42,512 nt of DNA, from contig DLZV01000002.1 in NCBI GenBank assembly GCA_003447235.1, positions 1-42,512 of the forward strand, in the 5' to 3' direction. The stretch comes from Prevotella sp. Its GTDB lineage: Bacteria; Bacteroidota; Bacteroidia; Bacteroidales; Bacteroidaceae. Made by a program: the position numbers and the translations under genes. Shown in pieces: positions 6,749 to 15,783 of this stretch. The first letter of the stretch is position 1. Each line of letters starts with the position of its first letter. The notes under the pieces were generated by a model. The model searched no databases. It was not told the DNA's origin and saw only the letters and a program-made list of their open reading frames with translations.

Positions 6749-9700
6749 CTACTGACGCACGGTGGGCGTGAAGCGCAGCGTATAGGAGAGCTGTCCGCTG
6801 GAGGGACAGAGATACGGGTCGAGGCAACCGTCGCCGCCACAAGAGTTATTGCCCAGGCCGCGCTGGAAGGCGTCGAAGTGGGCAAAGACCGTCTCGCTGC
6901 GCACCAGGTCGTACCAATGGGTCGCATCGCGCCAAAGCTGGTCCGCAGGGTCGCACCACTGTCGCTCGTCGTAGTGGGAAAGCGAGAAGGCCACCCTACC
7001 CTCCGTGGCCACGGAGAGGCGGAGCCCGTTGGCATGGTCGAGGGTGAGGTCGCGCAAGTCTTGGTGGTCGCCAAAGGTTTGGGGATGGACGTTCTCGTCG
7101 ATCATCTCATCGACCGTCGTGGTGTAGCGACCAAGATAGGAGCCCGTCATGCGATCGACATAGTTGGACCACGGACCACGGCCGTAGTAAGCCACCTGGT
7201 CGAAGCCTGCCAGTTCCATACCCAGGCCCAGGCGGCGCGTGGGGCCCGACGGCGAGAAGACCACCTGAAGATCGACCACGCCATCAGGATAGAGCGTGTA
7301 GCGGGAGGTGTAGAGGCAGTTGGCGGCGCGGCCCTCCACGGTGACCGTATAGCCCTTTTCGTCACCACCCTGAGTGACGATGCGCGTCTCGGCCTCGCTG
7401 ACCATCGGCATCTGCTGCAACTCCTGGCTGCGGTCGTTGTCGATGTCGCGCATGCTATTGAAGTCGGGGTCCTTCACCATCACGGCGCGCCCGTCGAAGG
7501 TCCATGAGACCAACTTGCCCGAGTCGTCAAACTGGAGGGAGAAGGGCCTGCCCTCCTGCGTCGTACCGGTGTAGAGGCGGCGCTTCGCATCGGCCTCGAT
7601 ACGCCCGCCATGGGCCTCGTGGGCGGCAAGGGGCGCGCGCGGCTGCAGGATCATCTCGCCCTCGGCAACGGGGTAGCCCTGGTCGGCCCAGGAGGTGGCC
7701 GTCTTGAGACGCAGGAAGAGGTGGAGCACATACTCCACACCTGCGTCGAGGACGCTATGGTAAGGCACGGCGATTTGTGCCGACTCACCCGCTGGCACGG
7801 CGGGGAGAGGAAGCGTCTGCTGCTCCACGACGTAGCCATCACGCAGAAGCTGATAGGAAAGGTCGTAGAGGTCGGACAAGTCAGAGAAGGCCAACTTGTT
7901 GCGGAGCGTAAAGGAGCGCGTCGCAGCATCCCAGTCGGAGAAAGCGGCAGGAGCATAGACGGCCTTCACCTCAGTCAGTTTGGCCGTCCACGCACGGTCG
8001 GGCGTGATGATTCCGTTGTTGAGGAAATTGCCCTGGAAGCCGTCGCCGACAAACTCGGTGGGATTGTAGTCGTAGCCCGCCACCCAGTTGTGGAAACCAT
8101 TCTTCGTCCGCACGCCACGCAGGAGGTCGGAAGGGCGATAGACAGACTGGTCCACCCAGTCCCAGATGCAGCCACCGATGATATAGTCGTTGTCCGGGTG
8201 CTCGATGATGTCCCAGTAGTCCTGGAGGTTGCCGACGGCCTGGCCCATGGCGTGGGCATACTCCGAGAAGATCATCGGACGGTCGTAGCCATAGGCGGGC
8301 TTATGGGCGTAGTCCTGGGCTTCGGCGACCGTGGGATACATCCGCGAGTTGAGGTCACTACAAGGCGTCCCCTGGCTACCCCACGGACTACTGTGGACGG
8401 GGCGTCCGTCGCCGTGGGCTGTGGCGAAGGCATAGGTGGCCTGGAGGTTTCTGCCGTCGCCGCTCTCATTGCCCAGACTCCAGAAGACGACGCTGGGATG
8501 GTTGCGGTCGCGCAGCACCATGCGCTCCGTGCGGTCGAGGTAGGCCGTCCGCCACTCCTTGCGATCGGAGAGGTTGCCGCCCCGCTCGCCCGCATAGTGG
8601 CACTCCACGTCGGCCTCATCCATAACATAGAGACCGAAGGCGTCGAACATCGCGTACATCTTCGGCTGACGAGGATAGTGAGAGGTGCGGACGGTGTTGA
8701 CATTGGCCTGCTTCATCATCCGCACGTCCTGAAGCATCGTCGCCACGTCGATGGCGCGGCCATACTCGGGATGGGTGTCCTGGGTGTTGACACCCTTGAA
8801 GAGGACGCGGCGCCCGTTGATCGTCAGGTGGTGGCCCTCGGTGCGGATGGTGCGGAAACCATACTTCGTGGAGAAGGCCATCTCCTCGCGACCCTTCGCG
8901 TTGCGCTGCGACACCTCGATGGTGTAGAGATAGGGACTCTCAGCGGTCCAGGGATGGAGGTCCTTGAGATCAAAGCGGAGGGCCTCTGTGGCGGTCGTCG
9001 TGGACTGATAGACCCACTGGCGGCGCTGCACCTCCCGCCCCTCAGCGTCGCGGACCACGGCCTCGATGGTCTTCTTGGCCTTGAGGCCGTTGCGGTTGTC
9101 CACGGTCAGCTGGAGGACCATCGCCCCCGAGGTGGCGTCGGCGCTGAGGAGGCCGTCGGTCTGCACGAAATGGTCGCGGACGGCCACCCTCGGTGTGGCG
9201 TAGAGATAGACGTCGCGGTGGATGCCACTAAGGTGCCACATGTCCTGGCCCTCGATATAACTGCCGTCGCACCAGCGATAGACGCGCACGGAGAGCTGAT
9301 TTTCTCCCTCGCGGAGAAAGCCGGAGAGGTCGAACTCGGCGTCGGTATTGGCGCTCTGCGTGTAGCCGACGTAGCGCCCGTTGACCCACACCACGCCAGC
9401 GGAGTAGAGGCCGTCGAAATGGAGGAAGACGCGCTGGTCGCGCCAGTCGGCGGGCAGCGTGAAGGTGCGACTGTAGAAGCCCGTAGCATTGTCGTCCTTG
9501 ACGCCCGCCTCGGCATGGCCCTCCTGGGCCAAGGGTGGATGATAGACGAAGGGATAGCCCACGTTGGTATAGACGGGATCGCCATAGCCCGCCATCTCCC
9601 ACGACAGGGGAACGCGGATCTCGTCCCAGCCCTCGGCGTTGCAAGACTGGGCGACGAGGGCATCGGTGTCGGCAGGACCTTGGGGCGTGCCGGCGACATA

Positions 9701-10000
9701 GCGAAACTTCCACATACCGTTGAGCGACAGGTAGCGGCTGCTCTGCGGGGTGGTCCAGGGCTGGGAGTAGAAGGTCATGTCCTGGCGCATCGCCTCGGTG
9801 GAAGCGTAGGGGATATAGGTGGCATGGGCTGCCTCCTTGTGATCGCCGACCTTCTCGGGATTGCTGATCCAGGAGACGTCGAAGCCCGCAGACTGGTCTT
9901 GCGGATCGCGGTCGGGCACGGTGGCGACGGCGGTCTCCCAGCCGAAGAGGGCCAGGAGGGCCGCCGCGATCATGCGGTGGTTAGGATAGGATTGACTCAT
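6749..10000 (-). CDS. lacZ: GH2 beta-galactosidase, LacZ type
   Basis: This large glycoside hydrolase family 2 enzyme would cleave terminal beta-galactosides, retaining configuration. Numbering from ATG 10039, the order is: a signal-like helix (residues ~23-40), an N-terminal jelly roll (~100-290), an Ig-like domain (~290-400), a TIM barrel (~405-650), another Ig-like part, and a Bgal_small_N domain (~800-1090, with the AYYGRGPWSNYVDR segment). The acid/base is Glu525 in SLGNES and the nucleophile Glu593 in MIFSEYAHAMG. I prefer the start at 10000 (MSQSYPNHRMIAAALLALF), which places the hydrophobic segment at the N-terminus; 10039 is possible and would begin 1 base after the upstream gene's stop. 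Export to the periplasm or outer surface is likely. It forms an operon with the GH2 gene upstream. Confidence 0.92.
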   Translation of the reverse strand: MSQSYPNHRMIAAALLALFGWETAVATVPDRDPQDQSAGFDVSWISNPEKVGDHKEAAHATYIPYASTEAMRQDMTFYSQPWTTPQSSRYLSLNGMWKFRYVAGTPQGPADTDALVAQSCNAEGWDEIRVPLSWEMAGYGDPVYTNVGYPFVYHPPLAQEGHAEAGVKDDNATGFYSRTFTLPADWRDQRVFLHFDGLYSAGVVWVNGRYVGYTQSANTDAEFDLSGFLREGENQLSVRVYRWCDGSYIEGQDMWHLSGIHRDVYLYATPRVAVRDHFVQTDGLLSADATSGAMVLQLTVDNRNGLKAKKTIEAVVRDAEGREVQRRQWVYQSTTTATEALRFDLKDLHPWTAESPYLYTIEVSQRNAKGREEMAFSTKYGFRTIRTEGHHLTINGRRVLFKGVNTQDTHPEYGRAIDVATMLQDVRMMKQANVNTVRTSHYPRQPKMYAMFDAFGLYVMDEADVECHYAGERGGNLSDRKEWRTAYLDRTERMVLRDRNHPSVVFWSLGNESGDGRNLQATYAFATAHGDGRPVHSSPWGSQGTPCSDLNSRMYPTVAEAQDYAHKPAYGYDRPMIFSEYAHAMGQAVGNLQDYWDIIEHPDNDYIIGGCIWDWVDQSVYRPSDLLRGVRTKNGFHNWVAGYDYNPTEFVGDGFQGNFLNNGIITPDRAWTAKLTEVKAVYAPAAFSDWDAATRSFTLRNKLAFSDLSDLYDLSYQLLRDGYVVEQQTLPLPAVPAGESAQIAVPYHSVLDAGVEYVLHLFLRLKTATSWADQGYPVAEGEMILQPRAPLAAHEAHGGRIEADAKRRLYTGTTQEGRPFSLQFDDSGKLVSWTFDGRAVMVKDPDFNSMRDIDNDRSQELQQMPMVSEAETRIVTQGGDEKGYTVTVEGRAANCLYTSRYTLYPDGVVDLQVVFSPSGPTRRLGLGMELAGFDQVAYYGRGPWSNYVDRMTGSYLGRYTTTVDEMIDENVHPQTFGDHQDLRDLTLDHANGLRLSVATEGRVAFSLSHYDERQWCDPADQLWRDATHWYDLVRSETVFAHFDAFQRGLGNNSCGGDGCLDPYLCPSSGQLSYTLRFTPTVRQ

Positions 10001-10040
10001 ATTGGGTTGTGTCTGATGATTGTATTCGAAAAGGATCATT

Positions 10041-12494
10041 TCATGGACGACCAGGGCGCGCGCTGGTCGTCAGCGAAGCCGCCTGGAGGTCAGGGGCAAG
10101 AGCCTTGACCTGGACGGGTTTCTGGGGGTCCTTGACGCGCAGGATGACCATGGTCTTGCCGAAGAAGGCCTTGCGATGGTCGGACTTGAAGCGCTCGGTG
10201 GAGAACTGGCTGCCATTATCGACACCGATAATGTCGGCATTCTCGGCAGAGAAATAGATCTCGTTTTCGGCCCAGGGGCAGAGCGTGCCCTCGCGGTCGG
10301 TGACTTCGGCAGCGACAAAGATCGTATGCTCGCCCTGATAGTCGGCGGCAAGGCGGATCTTCTCGGCACCACCTGCCGTGCGGATCGTCTCGGAACGCAC
10401 CTCGCGGCCCTGCTGGCGAGCCACGACACGCACCTCGCCAGGCTCAAACTGCACGCGCCACATCACATGATATTGGTGGTCGTCCTGCTTGCGGCGCACG
10501 CCCTGGCTGCGCCCGTTGATGAAGAGTTCCACCTCGTCGGTCTGGTTGTAGTAGCACCACAGGTCGATGGTCTGGCCGGGCAACCAGTTCCAGTGGGGGA
10601 AGAGGTGGAGGACCGGCTGGTCCGTCCACTCGCTCTGGTACATATAATAAATGTCCTTCGGGAATCCGGCCAGGTCGATGATGCCAAAATAGCTGCTTCG
10701 CGCCGGATAGCCGTAGGGGGTGGGCTCGCCGATATAGTCCCATCCTGTCCAAATAAACTGTCCGGCGCAGTAGGGAGTGTGCTTCACAACTTCCCAGGTC
10801 TCCTCATGGGTAGAGGACCAAGGGGCGTGGGCGTTGTCATAGGCCGAGCACATCATCGTGGGGTCGGCATAGGGCAGGTCCCAGCGCTGCGGCAGCACGA
10901 GGACGCTATCCGAGGGCATGCGGTAGTAGCCGCGCGTCTGCAGGGCGGAGACACTCTCGGTGAAGAGGAAGGGCTTGCCGGGGAAGTTCTTGGGCACGTC
11001 CTTCACCCACTGGTGGTGGTAGTTGAAACCGACGAGGTCGATGGCGCCCGACTTGAAGAGGTGGTTATCAGGGGAAGGTTCGTTACAGCCCGCCGTGATG
11101 GGACGCGTGGTGTCGTAGCGCTTGATGATATCAGCGAGATGGATCGTGAGGAGCGAGTTGGGCGAGAGGTCGTCGCCATGGGCGAGCGTAGAAGCGTCGT
11201 GGCCCGCGTTGAGGATGAGGTTGGCCTCCTCCAGCGTCAGTTCGTCAGCGTCGGCTCCAGACCACTGTTCCAGCACCTCGTTGCCAATGCTCCAGACGAG
11301 AACGCAGGGGTGGTTGCGGTCACGAAGCACCAGGTCTGAGAGGTCGCGCTCGTGCCACTGATCGAAGAAGCGCGCATAGTCGTTCTTGGTCTTTCTGCGG
11401 CGCCACATGTCGAAACTCTCATCCATGACGACCAGGCCCATCGTGTCGCACATCGCAAGCAACTCGGGAGCGGGCGGGTTGTGACTGCTGCGGACGGCGT
11501 TGACACCCATGGCCTTCAGCCGCGTGAGCTTGCGGTGAAGGGCATCCTCGTCGAGGGCAGCGCCCAAGGCACCAAAATCGTGGTGCTCGCAGACGCCATT
11601 GATCTTCACGTTGCGACCATTGAGCCAGAAGCCTGTCTCGGCGTCGAAGCGGAAGGTGCGGAAGGCTGTGGGCGTGGAGACGCGATCGACTACCTTGCCG
11701 CCAACGACCACTTCCGTTACCACTTGGTAGACGTGACCCTGGTAGATATCCCACAGCAAGGGTTTCCTCACGGTGAGCACCTGGCCCTGGCAGCGGCCTT
11801 CATGGCGGGCCACGACACGACCGTTGGGGTCGAGAAGCTGATGACGCACCTTCGCCTGTGGGGCCTTCGGACCGTCGTTGTGCAGCGCCACATCGACCCT
11901 CACCTCCCAGGTGTCGCCCTTGCGCCACTGGGCCACGGCGTGGACGCCCCACTGGGCCACGCGCAGGGGCGAGGCGGTGGTGAGCCACACATGACGATAG
12001 ATGCCGCAGCCAGAATACCAACGACTGTTGGGCTGGTCGCTATTATCGACACGGACGGCCAGGACGTTCTCTCCCGACCGGTCGAGATAGGGGGTGAGGT
12101 CGTACTCGAAGGTGGAGTAGCCATAGGGGCGCGTGCCCAGGGCGTGGCCGTTGACATAGACCGTGGCGTTCATATAGACGCCGTCGAAGGTGACGAGGAC
12201 GCGATCGTCGGACGAGCCTGCGGGCAGGCGGAAATGCTTTCTGTACCAACCTACGCCGCCGGGAAGCGCGCCGCCACTGGCGCCACTGGGGTTGCCAACA
12301 TGGAAGTCGCCTTCGATAGCCCAGTCGTGGGGCAAGGAGAGACGGCGCCAACCACGGTCGTCATAGGACGGGGAGGCCATCGTGGAATCGTCGCCGAGAA
12401 CAAAGAGCCAGTCGGCATCAAACTGGATGCGCGTGCGGGCCTGTCCTGCGAGGGAAAACAGGAGGAAAAGGAGTAAGAGGGGTATTTTCTTCAT
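10041..12494 (-). CDS. GH2 beta-galactosidase with DUF4982-type C-terminus
   Basis: The 817-residue secreted GH2 enzyme starts with the signal peptide MKKIPLLLLFLLFSLAGQA. A sugar-binding jelly roll (~25-180, with GGVGWYRKHF and the SRWYSGCGIYRHVWL motif) is followed by an Ig-like domain, a TIM barrel (~280-590) and C-terminal Ig-like domains (~600-817) that fit the DUF4982 arrangement of short Bacteroidota beta-galactosidases. The acid/base is Glu406 (SIGNEVLEQW) and the nucleophile Glu513 (FLFTESVSA). Substrate specificity within GH2 (galactoside, or an uronic or mannosyl variant) cannot be settled by eye, though the motifs best fit beta-galactosidase. It is the first gene of the pair, with the second GH2 gene starting 1-40 bases after its stop. 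Confidence 0.88.
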   Translation of the reverse strand: MKKIPLLLLFLLFSLAGQARTRIQFDADWLFVLGDDSTMASPSYDDRGWRRLSLPHDWAIEGDFHVGNPSGASGGALPGGVGWYRKHFRLPAGSSDDRVLVTFDGVYMNATVYVNGHALGTRPYGYSTFEYDLTPYLDRSGENVLAVRVDNSDQPNSRWYSGCGIYRHVWLTTASPLRVAQWGVHAVAQWRKGDTWEVRVDVALHNDGPKAPQAKVRHQLLDPNGRVVARHEGRCQGQVLTVRKPLLWDIYQGHVYQVVTEVVVGGKVVDRVSTPTAFRTFRFDAETGFWLNGRNVKINGVCEHHDFGALGAALDEDALHRKLTRLKAMGVNAVRSSHNPPAPELLAMCDTMGLVVMDESFDMWRRRKTKNDYARFFDQWHERDLSDLVLRDRNHPCVLVWSIGNEVLEQWSGADADELTLEEANLILNAGHDASTLAHGDDLSPNSLLTIHLADIIKRYDTTRPITAGCNEPSPDNHLFKSGAIDLVGFNYHHQWVKDVPKNFPGKPFLFTESVSALQTRGYYRMPSDSVLVLPQRWDLPYADPTMMCSAYDNAHAPWSSTHEETWEVVKHTPYCAGQFIWTGWDYIGEPTPYGYPARSSYFGIIDLAGFPKDIYYMYQSEWTDQPVLHLFPHWNWLPGQTIDLWCYYNQTDEVELFINGRSQGVRRKQDDHQYHVMWRVQFEPGEVRVVARQQGREVRSETIRTAGGAEKIRLAADYQGEHTIFVAAEVTDREGTLCPWAENEIYFSAENADIIGVDNGSQFSTERFKSDHRKAFFGKTMVILRVKDPQKPVQVKALAPDLQAASLTTSARPGRP

Positions 12495-12591
12495 ATCTAT
12501 TGTGTTTTGTTATACGAATACTTCCGTGCTGCAAGATCTCCCGGCCAGAGGACTTGGCAGCGCGCTATCTTGTGCCTATCTTATGTCTTTG

Positions 12592-12599
12592 CAAAGGTA
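12592..12599 (-). promoter_or_regulatory. -7 element of the beta-galactosidase operon
   Basis: Reading the minus strand, TACCTTTG matches TAnnTTTG. It lies about 98 bases upstream of the first GH2 start. No clear TTTG -33 box is seen at the usual spacing. Confidence 0.5.
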
Positions 12600-12637
12600 G
12601 GCATTTTTCTGCAGAAAACCGACAGGCGACAGGACCT

Positions 12638-14917
12638 TTATAGCGGATCAACATCATAATAGATCTGCAGGGCGCCATAGGTCTTGGCCCGTAGCATCGC
12701 CGACTGCACCTCGCGCAGACACTGGCGCACGCGTCGCAGGTCGATGCCCAACTCGAGTTTGAGCATCAACTTGCGGATATGGAGGGTCTTCACCCGGGCC
12801 ACGGAGGGCTTGTCGGGCCCGAGCACGCGGTCGCCAAAGATCTGGTGAAGACGGGAGCCCATCTCCATGGAGGCTGACTCGACGGTGCGCTCCTGGCGGT
12901 GCTTGAGGTAGATATAGGTAAGGTGGGTGAAGGGGGGATAGCGGAAGAGGCGGCGCTCCTCGAACAACTGGTCGTAGAACGCGCGGTAGTCGTGGCGCAC
13001 GACCTGCTGGATGACGGGAGAGTCGGGCTGGCTGGTCTGCAAGATGACCAGGCCCTGCTGATCGCCCTTCCTGCCAGCCCGTCCGCTCACCTGCGAGAGC
13101 ATGGCAAAAGCCTGCTCGTAGGCACGGAAGTCAGGAATGTTGAGCATGGCGTCGGCATAGAGGATGCCCACGACGCCGACATGGTCGAAGTCGAGGCCCT
13201 TGGTCACCATCTGCGTGCCGACGAGCACGTTGGTCTTGCCCTGGGCAAAGCTGTTGATGATGCGCTCGTAGGCGTTCTTCGTGCGTGTCGTATCAAGGTC
13301 CATCCGCGCGATCTTCGCCTCAGGCACGAGAGCCTGCAACTCGTCCTCGACGCGCTCCGTACCGAAGCCGCGGCCGCGGATGTCGTGGCTCTCGCAGTTG
13401 GGACAGACGGTGGGCACGCGCAAGACGTAGCCGCAATAGTGGCAGGTGAGCAGGCCCATGGTCTTATGGTAGGTCAGCGACACGTCACAATGGGGACACT
13501 TCGGGGTCCAGCCACAGACATGACACTCCACCCTTGGGGCGAAGCCACGGCGATTCTGAAACAGGATGGCTTGTTTGCCGCTGGCCAAGGCGGCGCGGAT
13601 GGCGGCCAGAAGGCGCGGTGAGAAGTGGCCGGTCATCATCTTGCGGCGGCGCAAGTCTTTGACATCGACGACCTCGACGGCAGGCAACGCCATGTCCTGA
13701 TAGCGCTTGTCGAGGCGGACGTAGCCATACTTGCCGGTCTGGGCGTTCCAATAGCTCTCGCTCGAAGGGGTCGCCGTGCCCAGCAGGACCTTGGCTCCGC
13801 AGAGCTTGGCCAGGATGATGGCGGCGGAGCGGGCATGGTAGCGTGGCGCAGGGTCCATCTGCTTGAAACTCTGCTCGTGCTCCTCATCGACGATGACGAG
13901 GCCCAGTCGCTGGAAGGGCAGGAAGAGGGCGCTTCGGGCGCCTAGTATGACATCGTAGGGATGGTCGGAGAGCTGGCGCTTCCAGATCTCCACGCGCTCC
14001 GCATCACTATAGCGGGAATGGTAGATGCCGAGGCGGTCACCAAAGACTCGGCGAAGGCGCTGCATCATCTGCACCGTAAGGGCAATCTCGGGCAGGAGGT
14101 AGAGCACCTGGCGGCCCTCGTCGAGGGCGCGCTGAATGAGGTGGATATAGATCACGGTCTTGCCGCTCGATGTGACGCCGTGAAGAAGCGTGATATCCTT
14201 CGACATTTGCTGTACGAGGATTTGGTTGTAGGCGTCGGCCTGGGCCTCGCTGAGGGGCTTGATGTGCTCGGGATGGGGCATTCCGCCGAGGGGGATGCGG
14301 CCAACTTCCTTCTCGTACAGCCGCAAGATTCTACGGTCCAAAAACTGGCGGAGGACGGTGGTGGTACAGTGGGACTCGTTCATCAGTTCCTCGCGGGTGA
14401 TCTCGCGCTGGGGCACAGGATTCTCTTCGCTGACGCTGGCCAGCTCCAGATAGGCGCGGAGGACCTTCTGCTGGGCAGGAGCGCGCTGGAGCATAGCCTG
14501 GGCTGCACGGAGGGCCTGCGCCGAACGGAAGTCGTCGGCCAGCACGACGTAGGTCTCGGTCTTGGGACGATAGTCGTCCTCGGCCTTAAGACCGGACGGG
14601 AGGGCGGCCTTATAGACCTCGCCAATGGGCGAAAGGTAGTAGTCGGCTATCCACTGCCATAGGCGCAACTGCTGGGGCAGGAGCACGGGACCCGGGTCCA
14701 TCATCTCGACAATAGACTTCACGCCCTCCTTGCCTGTCTTGAGCCCTGCGGGCACCTGGTCGTGGAGGGCTGCGACAAGGCCAGTGTAGGTTTTGGTCTT
14801 GCCCAACGGCACACGCACGCGGCAACCAGGCTGCAGACGCGGGGCCAACGTGTCGGGAACGCAATAGGTGAAGTAGCCCTCCAAGGGCAATGGTAGGATG
14901 ATGTCGGCGTAAGTCAT
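12638..14917 (-). CDS. priA: Primosomal protein N' (replication restart helicase PriA)
   Basis: PriA is the 3'-5' helicase that recognises stalled forks and reloads the replisome. The 759-residue protein has the family's usual layout: a DNA-binding N-terminal domain (~1-110), a winged-helix segment, helicase lobe 1 with Walker A GVTSSGKT (247-254) and DEEH (344-347), and lobe 2. Eight zinc-binding cysteines appear as four CxxC pairs at 465/468, 474/477, 492/495 and 505/508. A QVSGRAGRKGDQQG motif VI is visible near residue 610. All signature residues are present. It is transcribed alone on the minus strand. The start at 14917 fits the family start (MTYADIILPLPL). Confidence 0.97.
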   Translation of the reverse strand: MTYADIILPLPLEGYFTYCVPDTLAPRLQPGCRVRVPLGKTKTYTGLVAALHDQVPAGLKTGKEGVKSIVEMMDPGPVLLPQQLRLWQWIADYYLSPIGEVYKAALPSGLKAEDDYRPKTETYVVLADDFRSAQALRAAQAMLQRAPAQQKVLRAYLELASVSEENPVPQREITREELMNESHCTTTVLRQFLDRRILRLYEKEVGRIPLGGMPHPEHIKPLSEAQADAYNQILVQQMSKDITLLHGVTSSGKTVIYIHLIQRALDEGRQVLYLLPEIALTVQMMQRLRRVFGDRLGIYHSRYSDAERVEIWKRQLSDHPYDVILGARSALFLPFQRLGLVIVDEEHEQSFKQMDPAPRYHARSAAIILAKLCGAKVLLGTATPSSESYWNAQTGKYGYVRLDKRYQDMALPAVEVVDVKDLRRRKMMTGHFSPRLLAAIRAALASGKQAILFQNRRGFAPRVECHVCGWTPKCPHCDVSLTYHKTMGLLTCHYCGYVLRVPTVCPNCESHDIRGRGFGTERVEDELQALVPEAKIARMDLDTTRTKNAYERIINSFAQGKTNVLVGTQMVTKGLDFDHVGVVGILYADAMLNIPDFRAYEQAFAMLSQVSGRAGRKGDQQGLVILQTSQPDSPVIQQVVRHDYRAFYDQLFEERRLFRYPPFTHLTYIYLKHRQERTVESASMEMGSRLHQIFGDRVLGPDKPSVARVKTLHIRKLMLKLELGIDLRRVRQCLREVQSAMLRAKTYGALQIYYDVDPL

Positions 14918-14921
14918 GGCG

Positions 14922-14929
14922 CAAAGTTA
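14922..14929 (-). promoter_or_regulatory. -7 element of priA, almost touching the start codon
   Basis: The minus strand reads TAACTTTG, then GCGCC and the priA ATG. With the usual 5-7 nt between the -7 box and the start point, the transcript would have no leader or only one or two bases. A -33 box is not clear. Confidence 0.5.
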
Positions 14930-14938
14930 CGCAATTAT

Positions 14939-14970
14939 TTTGCAATCCTCACCAAAATATCGTACTTTTG
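14939..14970 (+). promoter_or_regulatory. Promoter of the nitroreductase gene
   Basis: TTTG at 14939-14942 and TACTTTTG at 14963-14970 are separated by 20 nt, an almost ideal Bacteroidota -33/-7 pair. The transcript would carry a leader of about 130 bases made almost entirely of the 26-nt repeat array. Confidence 0.7.
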
Positions 14971-14994
14971 CACGGAGCAAGCGGTCTGCACGAG

Positions 14995-15098
14995 AAGACA
15001 ATTGCTTTTGCCCACAACATAAGACGATCGTTTCGCCAATAGAAATAAGTCGATCGCTTTGCTGACAGAAAACAGACTATCATTTCACTAATAAGGAT
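14995..15098 (+). repeat. Four degenerate 26-nt tandem repeats in the 5' leader
   Basis: Four units of exactly 26 nt lie end to end (14995-15020, 15021-15046, 15047-15072, 15073-15098), and the first bases of a fifth (AAGACA, 15099-15104) run straight into the nitroreductase ATG. Units begin AAGACAATTG, AAGACGATCG, AAGTCGATCG and CAGACTATCA, and share a TTT(T/C)GC-like centre. Units 1 and 2 agree at most positions; unit 4 is most diverged. The period is not a multiple of three in an open frame, so this is not coding. Confidence 0.8.
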
Positions 15099-15104
15099 AA
15101 GACA

Positions 15105-15629
15105 ATGGACAATGAAGTATTGAAAGCTATACGGGAGCGCCGCAGCCTGCGCCGCTTCAAGGGGGAACAGGTCGGCGACGACGCCCTAAAGGCCGTGCTC
15201 GAGGCAGGCACATGGGCTCATACGGCCTTCGGCAAGCAGGACCCGTGGATCGTGGCGGTACAGAACGAAGCACTGCGGGCCCGACTGACGGCGATGAATG
15301 CCCGCGTGATGGGGACGGAGAGTGACCCCTACTATGGTGCACCGACCGTGGTGCTGGTCTTTGCCAGCGCGGACAGTCCCAACAAGGACCGCGACGGTTC
15401 GCTCGTACTGGGATCGATGATGGTTGCCGCTCACAGTGTAGGACTGGCCTCCTGCTGGATCAACCGCGAGGACGCCATGTTTGCCACCGAGGAGGGAAAG
15501 GCGCTGATGCGTGAACTCCAGTTGCCCGAGGGACTCGCTGGCATAGGAGCGCTCGCCCTGGGCTATCCCGACGCAGAACCGAAGGCGGCCAAGCCGCGCA
15601 AGGAGGACTACTATCGCATCGTGAAATAG
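15105..15629 (+). CDS. Nitroreductase family protein
   Basis: The 174-residue protein is an FMN-dependent nitroreductase-fold enzyme that would reduce nitro compounds, quinones or flavins with NAD(P)H. The N-terminal AIRERRSLRRFKGEQV segment carries the arginines and lysine that bind FMN phosphate. A central VLGSMMVAAHSVGLASCWIN segment is the family's second conserved helix and cofactor region, and the C-terminal ALALGYPD followed by KPRKEDYY is the usual end. The length fits the short (~165-185 residues) subfamily common in anaerobes; a dimer is expected. The ATG at 15105 follows the fifth partial 26-nt repeat. The natural substrate cannot be told. Confidence 0.92.
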   Translation: MDNEVLKAIRERRSLRRFKGEQVGDDALKAVLEAGTWAHTAFGKQDPWIVAVQNEALRARLTAMNARVMGTESDPYYGAPTVVLVFASADSPNKDRDGSLVLGSMMVAAHSVGLASCWINREDAMFATEEGKALMRELQLPEGLAGIGALALGYPDAEPKAAKPRKEDYYRIVK

Positions 15630-15717
15630 CACACGGCGAAGACCTTAAAAAAACGTAAAAAGCCTTAGCCGCTGATGTTTTCAAGGGGCAAAGGGCGGAT
15701 AGGTGCGGAAAAATTCG

Positions 15718-15725
15718 TACTTTTG
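15718..15725 (+). promoter_or_regulatory. -7 element of gpmA
   Basis: TACTTTTG matches the TAnnTTTG consensus and is identical to the nitroreductase -7 box. It is 58 bases upstream of the gpmA start. No good -33 box is present. Confidence 0.55.
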
Positions 15726-15783
15726 CAAATGTATTTGAGGTAATATTTATTTCGACGCATCATTTATTAAACAATAGAGAAAT

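Noticed and set aside
7610..10108. Long open frame (832 codons) on the plus strand, opposite the LacZ gene
   Set aside because: It is antisense to a gene with complete catalytic motifs. Its translation is rich in Val, Gly, Ala, His and Arg with no family likeness, typical of the mirror frame of GC-rich coding DNA.
10020..12476. Plus-strand frames opposite the second GH2 gene
   Set aside because: Same mirror-frame effect; the GH2 enzyme on the minus strand has both catalytic glutamates.
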